Positions 9,477 to 11,517 of a stretch of 11,517 bases of DNA are shown here, piece by piece (positions within the stretch are counted from its first letter, which is position 1; each line of letters opens with the position of its first letter). The notes under the pieces are model-generated. The model was not told the origin of the DNA. It searched no databases and saw nothing but the letters and a program-made list of their open reading frames with translations. This DNA comes from Psilocybe azurescens (lineage: Eukaryota; Basidiomycota; Agaricomycetes; Agaricales; Agrocybaceae). The stretch lies in assembly GCA_023853785.1 (NCBI GenBank), contig JAJIRX010000834.1:1-11517 (forward strand), in the 5' to 3' direction. Both the position numbers and the translations under genes were made by a program.

Positions 9477-11492
9477 ATGACGCCACTGTCAGTATCATTT
9501 CGGGCACAGGTGCTCTTTCTCGCGGTCGGCTTATTGGCGGTTTATGGACAGGATCAGGTACGTTACGGCGGGGCGAGCGCCTTTCATTCTTTCCCATCCC
9601 AGATTGTTTAATACGCATCCCTCTGAACTGTCTAGGCGGGGAGATTAGATGTCGTACGTGATTACTTATTGGCACTTTCTATCGCGCCTGATTTCATCTT
9701 ATTTCGTGTTGTGGATACAGTTGAAAGGTAACAGCGGGCAAAGTGCATGCCAGCTGAAAGACACGATACACTCGACCTGCAGCTCGTCCCCTTCCCCTGC
9801 GCTGAGTACAGTCCATCCCCTTCGTCACCCACACGGAACAGCATGCTGACTTTCTCAACTTTTCCCTCCCTTGTTCAGATGTTACGCCGACACCCACACT
9901 CTGCACATGGTGAGTGCGACAATTCACAATCATATAGTCGAATATATTCTGATTGAGTGACATTCTATTCCGCTGGCGTATTATTAGCAACAACGTATTC
10001 TTCAACATCTGGTCCGCATGCTCCTTCGGGAGCGGGAACAACACCCTCCCCATGTTCAGCTCGTGGCTCGCGAGGTGCACGACTGGTTCCATCGACCTCA
10101 ATGCGAGCGCTAAGATGAAGGATGGAGGTGAAAGCATGATAGGCATCGATATCCCTGTTTGGGCCGACATTCCAGTGCCGGGAAACACATCGTTCGATTT
10201 GCAGGAGGCTGTTGTTCGTAGTGCGTCGATATTCCTTTCTTCTTGCCTACGAGGTGGCAGATCGATTTGCTCACATGAAATAATAATAGGCGTAAAACCT
10301 AGCACACCGAAGACGTGGACGACCTTGCAAATCATCCTCCCGATCGTCAGTGCGCTCCTCGGTGTCGTCCTCACTGTCATCTTTCTCAAAGTCAGATCCA
10401 ATCGCGGAAACTCTCCTACCAAGTCAAGGATCTCCGTCCCTGCGCTCCCTAAGATACCAAGCTTTATCCATCCCCGCAGGCGAGTGAGGCACCTCAACCT
10501 CGATCAACGATCGCTGAGCGAGTGGGAGATTGAGCCGCCCGTTGCCCCTCCTCCGTCGTTAGAGTCGGCACCACCGCACATCAGTCCTGATCCCTCTGTC
10601 GGAATCCCGCCTTCACCGCCTGACACCCCGCATAGGGACAGCACTGTCCCAGGACACCCATCGGTCTACTCCGACACATCCCGACAGAGTATGGTCGCAC
10701 ATCATGAGGGCATACCGTCAACGAGTGATGTGTATCCTTTCGGGCGCGAGGAGCAGGAGCGGATCCAGCGCCTGCCGTTGAACCAGAGGTCTACGCCGTA
10801 TACTGGTATGCTGTCGCGCCAACCACCACTGCCACGAATACTGGGACGGGACGACGGGGACGTGGACGCCGCGGACGTGGGGGCGATCAGGGATATAAGA
10901 CTCCCGAAGTTCAAAAAAGCCGGTGCAGATCGTACCGATTGAGCCGACGGAGAGGTTTAGAATTGATGGGTCGTCGGAGGGATCGCCGTCTGTTAGACAG
11001 TCTTTGGCTTCAGCGGGACAGCGGACGTCGGGCACGGTGGGACGGAAATACGGATGTCGGGGATGGGGAGAGGAATGAAAATGGGAATGGGGATGTTGAT
11101 GAGATCGATGAGGATCACGACCACGACCATCCGAGCGAGGGGTATTTCGAGTCGATACAAGAGGATGAAGACACAAGTCTGATTACGGATGAAGAGAGGA
11201 TGGCAGCGAGAATTATTCGGCGGAGAACGAAGAGCACGCATGGGACGTCGATCAACTCGCGCATTCGGATCGAGTCGCCCTGCTAGTACGGTGTCGCCGC
11301 ATAGTACGATGCAGTCGGGGATTTGGCCGTTGACGAATTCTGTAAGTGTGTTTATCATGGAAGATGCAAATTTACTAGATAAACGTTGACCACCTGGTTT
11401 AGTTTGTAAAACCGAAGCAAGCTCCACCTCCTTTACCCCCAGTGCCCAAGCTTCCTGCCCCAGGCTCCGCCTATCACGCCGCGAACACATAG
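9477..11492 (+). CDS. Single-pass membrane protein: Cys ectodomain, TM helix, Pro-rich/acidic tail
   Basis: Gene model from splice signals and phase. Exons: 9477-9557, 9636-9653, 9721-9805, 9879-9909, 9988-10217, then 10290 onward. Introns begin GTACGT, GTACGT, GTACAG, GTGAGT and GTAGTG; the third has a branch-like CTGAC. The joined frame is 365 residues to the TGA at 10940. Exon 1 is a signal peptide (VLFLAVGLLAVYG). The ectodomain has NSGQSAC, LCTCNNVFFNIWSAC, IPVWADIPVPGNTSFDL and several N-glycosylation sequons. Residues about 161-181 are the TM helix (LQIILPIVSALLGVVLTVIFL), followed by KVRSNR, so the tail is cytoplasmic. I recall similar Agaricomycete proteins of unknown role, often with WxIE after the basic stretch; here SEWEIE. 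Coding character continues past the TGA if one A is dropped from the six at 10913-10918 (PVQIVPIEPTERFRIDG), with more slips near 11060 and 11165-11240, and an intron at 11342-11402. The last exon is Pro-rich and stops at 11490-11492, or runs out of the window in another frame. Function unknown. Confidence 0.72.
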
Positions 11493-11517
11493 GGGCACCG
11501 GCGGCGCCGTTGGAGAG

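Noticed and set aside
9694..10497. 267-codon minus-strand open frame
   Set aside because: Antisense to five well-phased exons and introns of the plus-strand membrane-protein gene, with no motif of its own.
10993..11490. 165-codon minus-strand open frame rich in Pro and Ile
   Set aside because: Mirror of the G-rich acidic tail on the plus strand; compositional shadow.

Overview
This window looks like nuclear DNA of a filamentous basidiomycete, probably a mushroom-forming Agaricomycete. The reasons are short introns of about 54-80 nt with GT...AG ends, F-box proteins of the style expanded in that group (a basic/coiled-coil lead, an F-box, then a long degenerate leucine-rich tail), and a secreted-then-anchored Cys/Pro-rich membrane protein. 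I see no bacterial or viral genes, no rRNA, no convincing tRNA and no CRISPR.

Layout. (1) 1-949, plus strand: 3' two-thirds of an F-box/LRR-like gene, copy A, whose start lies left of the window. (2) 1659-3336, plus: copy B, a whole paralogue of the same gene in direct tandem (stop to stop about 2.39 kb). (3) 3991-5391, minus: a complete class III old yellow enzyme (YqjM-like NADH:flavin oxidoreductase) with three clean introns and a TATA box. (4) 6486-8389, minus: a third, more distant F-box protein with an N-terminal coiled coil. (5) 8390-9476: intergenic, with a tight cluster of inverted repeats. (6) 9477 to about 11492, plus: signal peptide, small Cys-containing ectodomain, one transmembrane helix and a long Pro-rich then acidic cytoplasmic tail, in at least seven exons including a likely 18-nt microexon. 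The right-hand part looks richer in G+C than the rest, judged by eye.

Main caution. Every gene here is broken by single-base frame slips, yet protein similarity and splice sites continue across the breaks. Seven slips in the oxidoreductase can each be explained by one base missing from a short mononucleotide run, and most slips in the F-box and membrane genes also sit on runs. This is what uncorrected homopolymer errors would look like. I therefore call these genes CDS with disrupted frames rather than firm pseudogenes, and give the breaks so they can be tested. True decay is the alternative, most plausible for F-box copy A.

I see no sign that the genes form one pathway. F-box proteins usually link SCF ubiquitin ligases to targets and the oxidoreductase reduces activated alkenes. 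I did not find a clearly new multi-gene system; the items most worth a second look are the tandem F-box pair, the indel pattern, the microexon and the dyad cluster.
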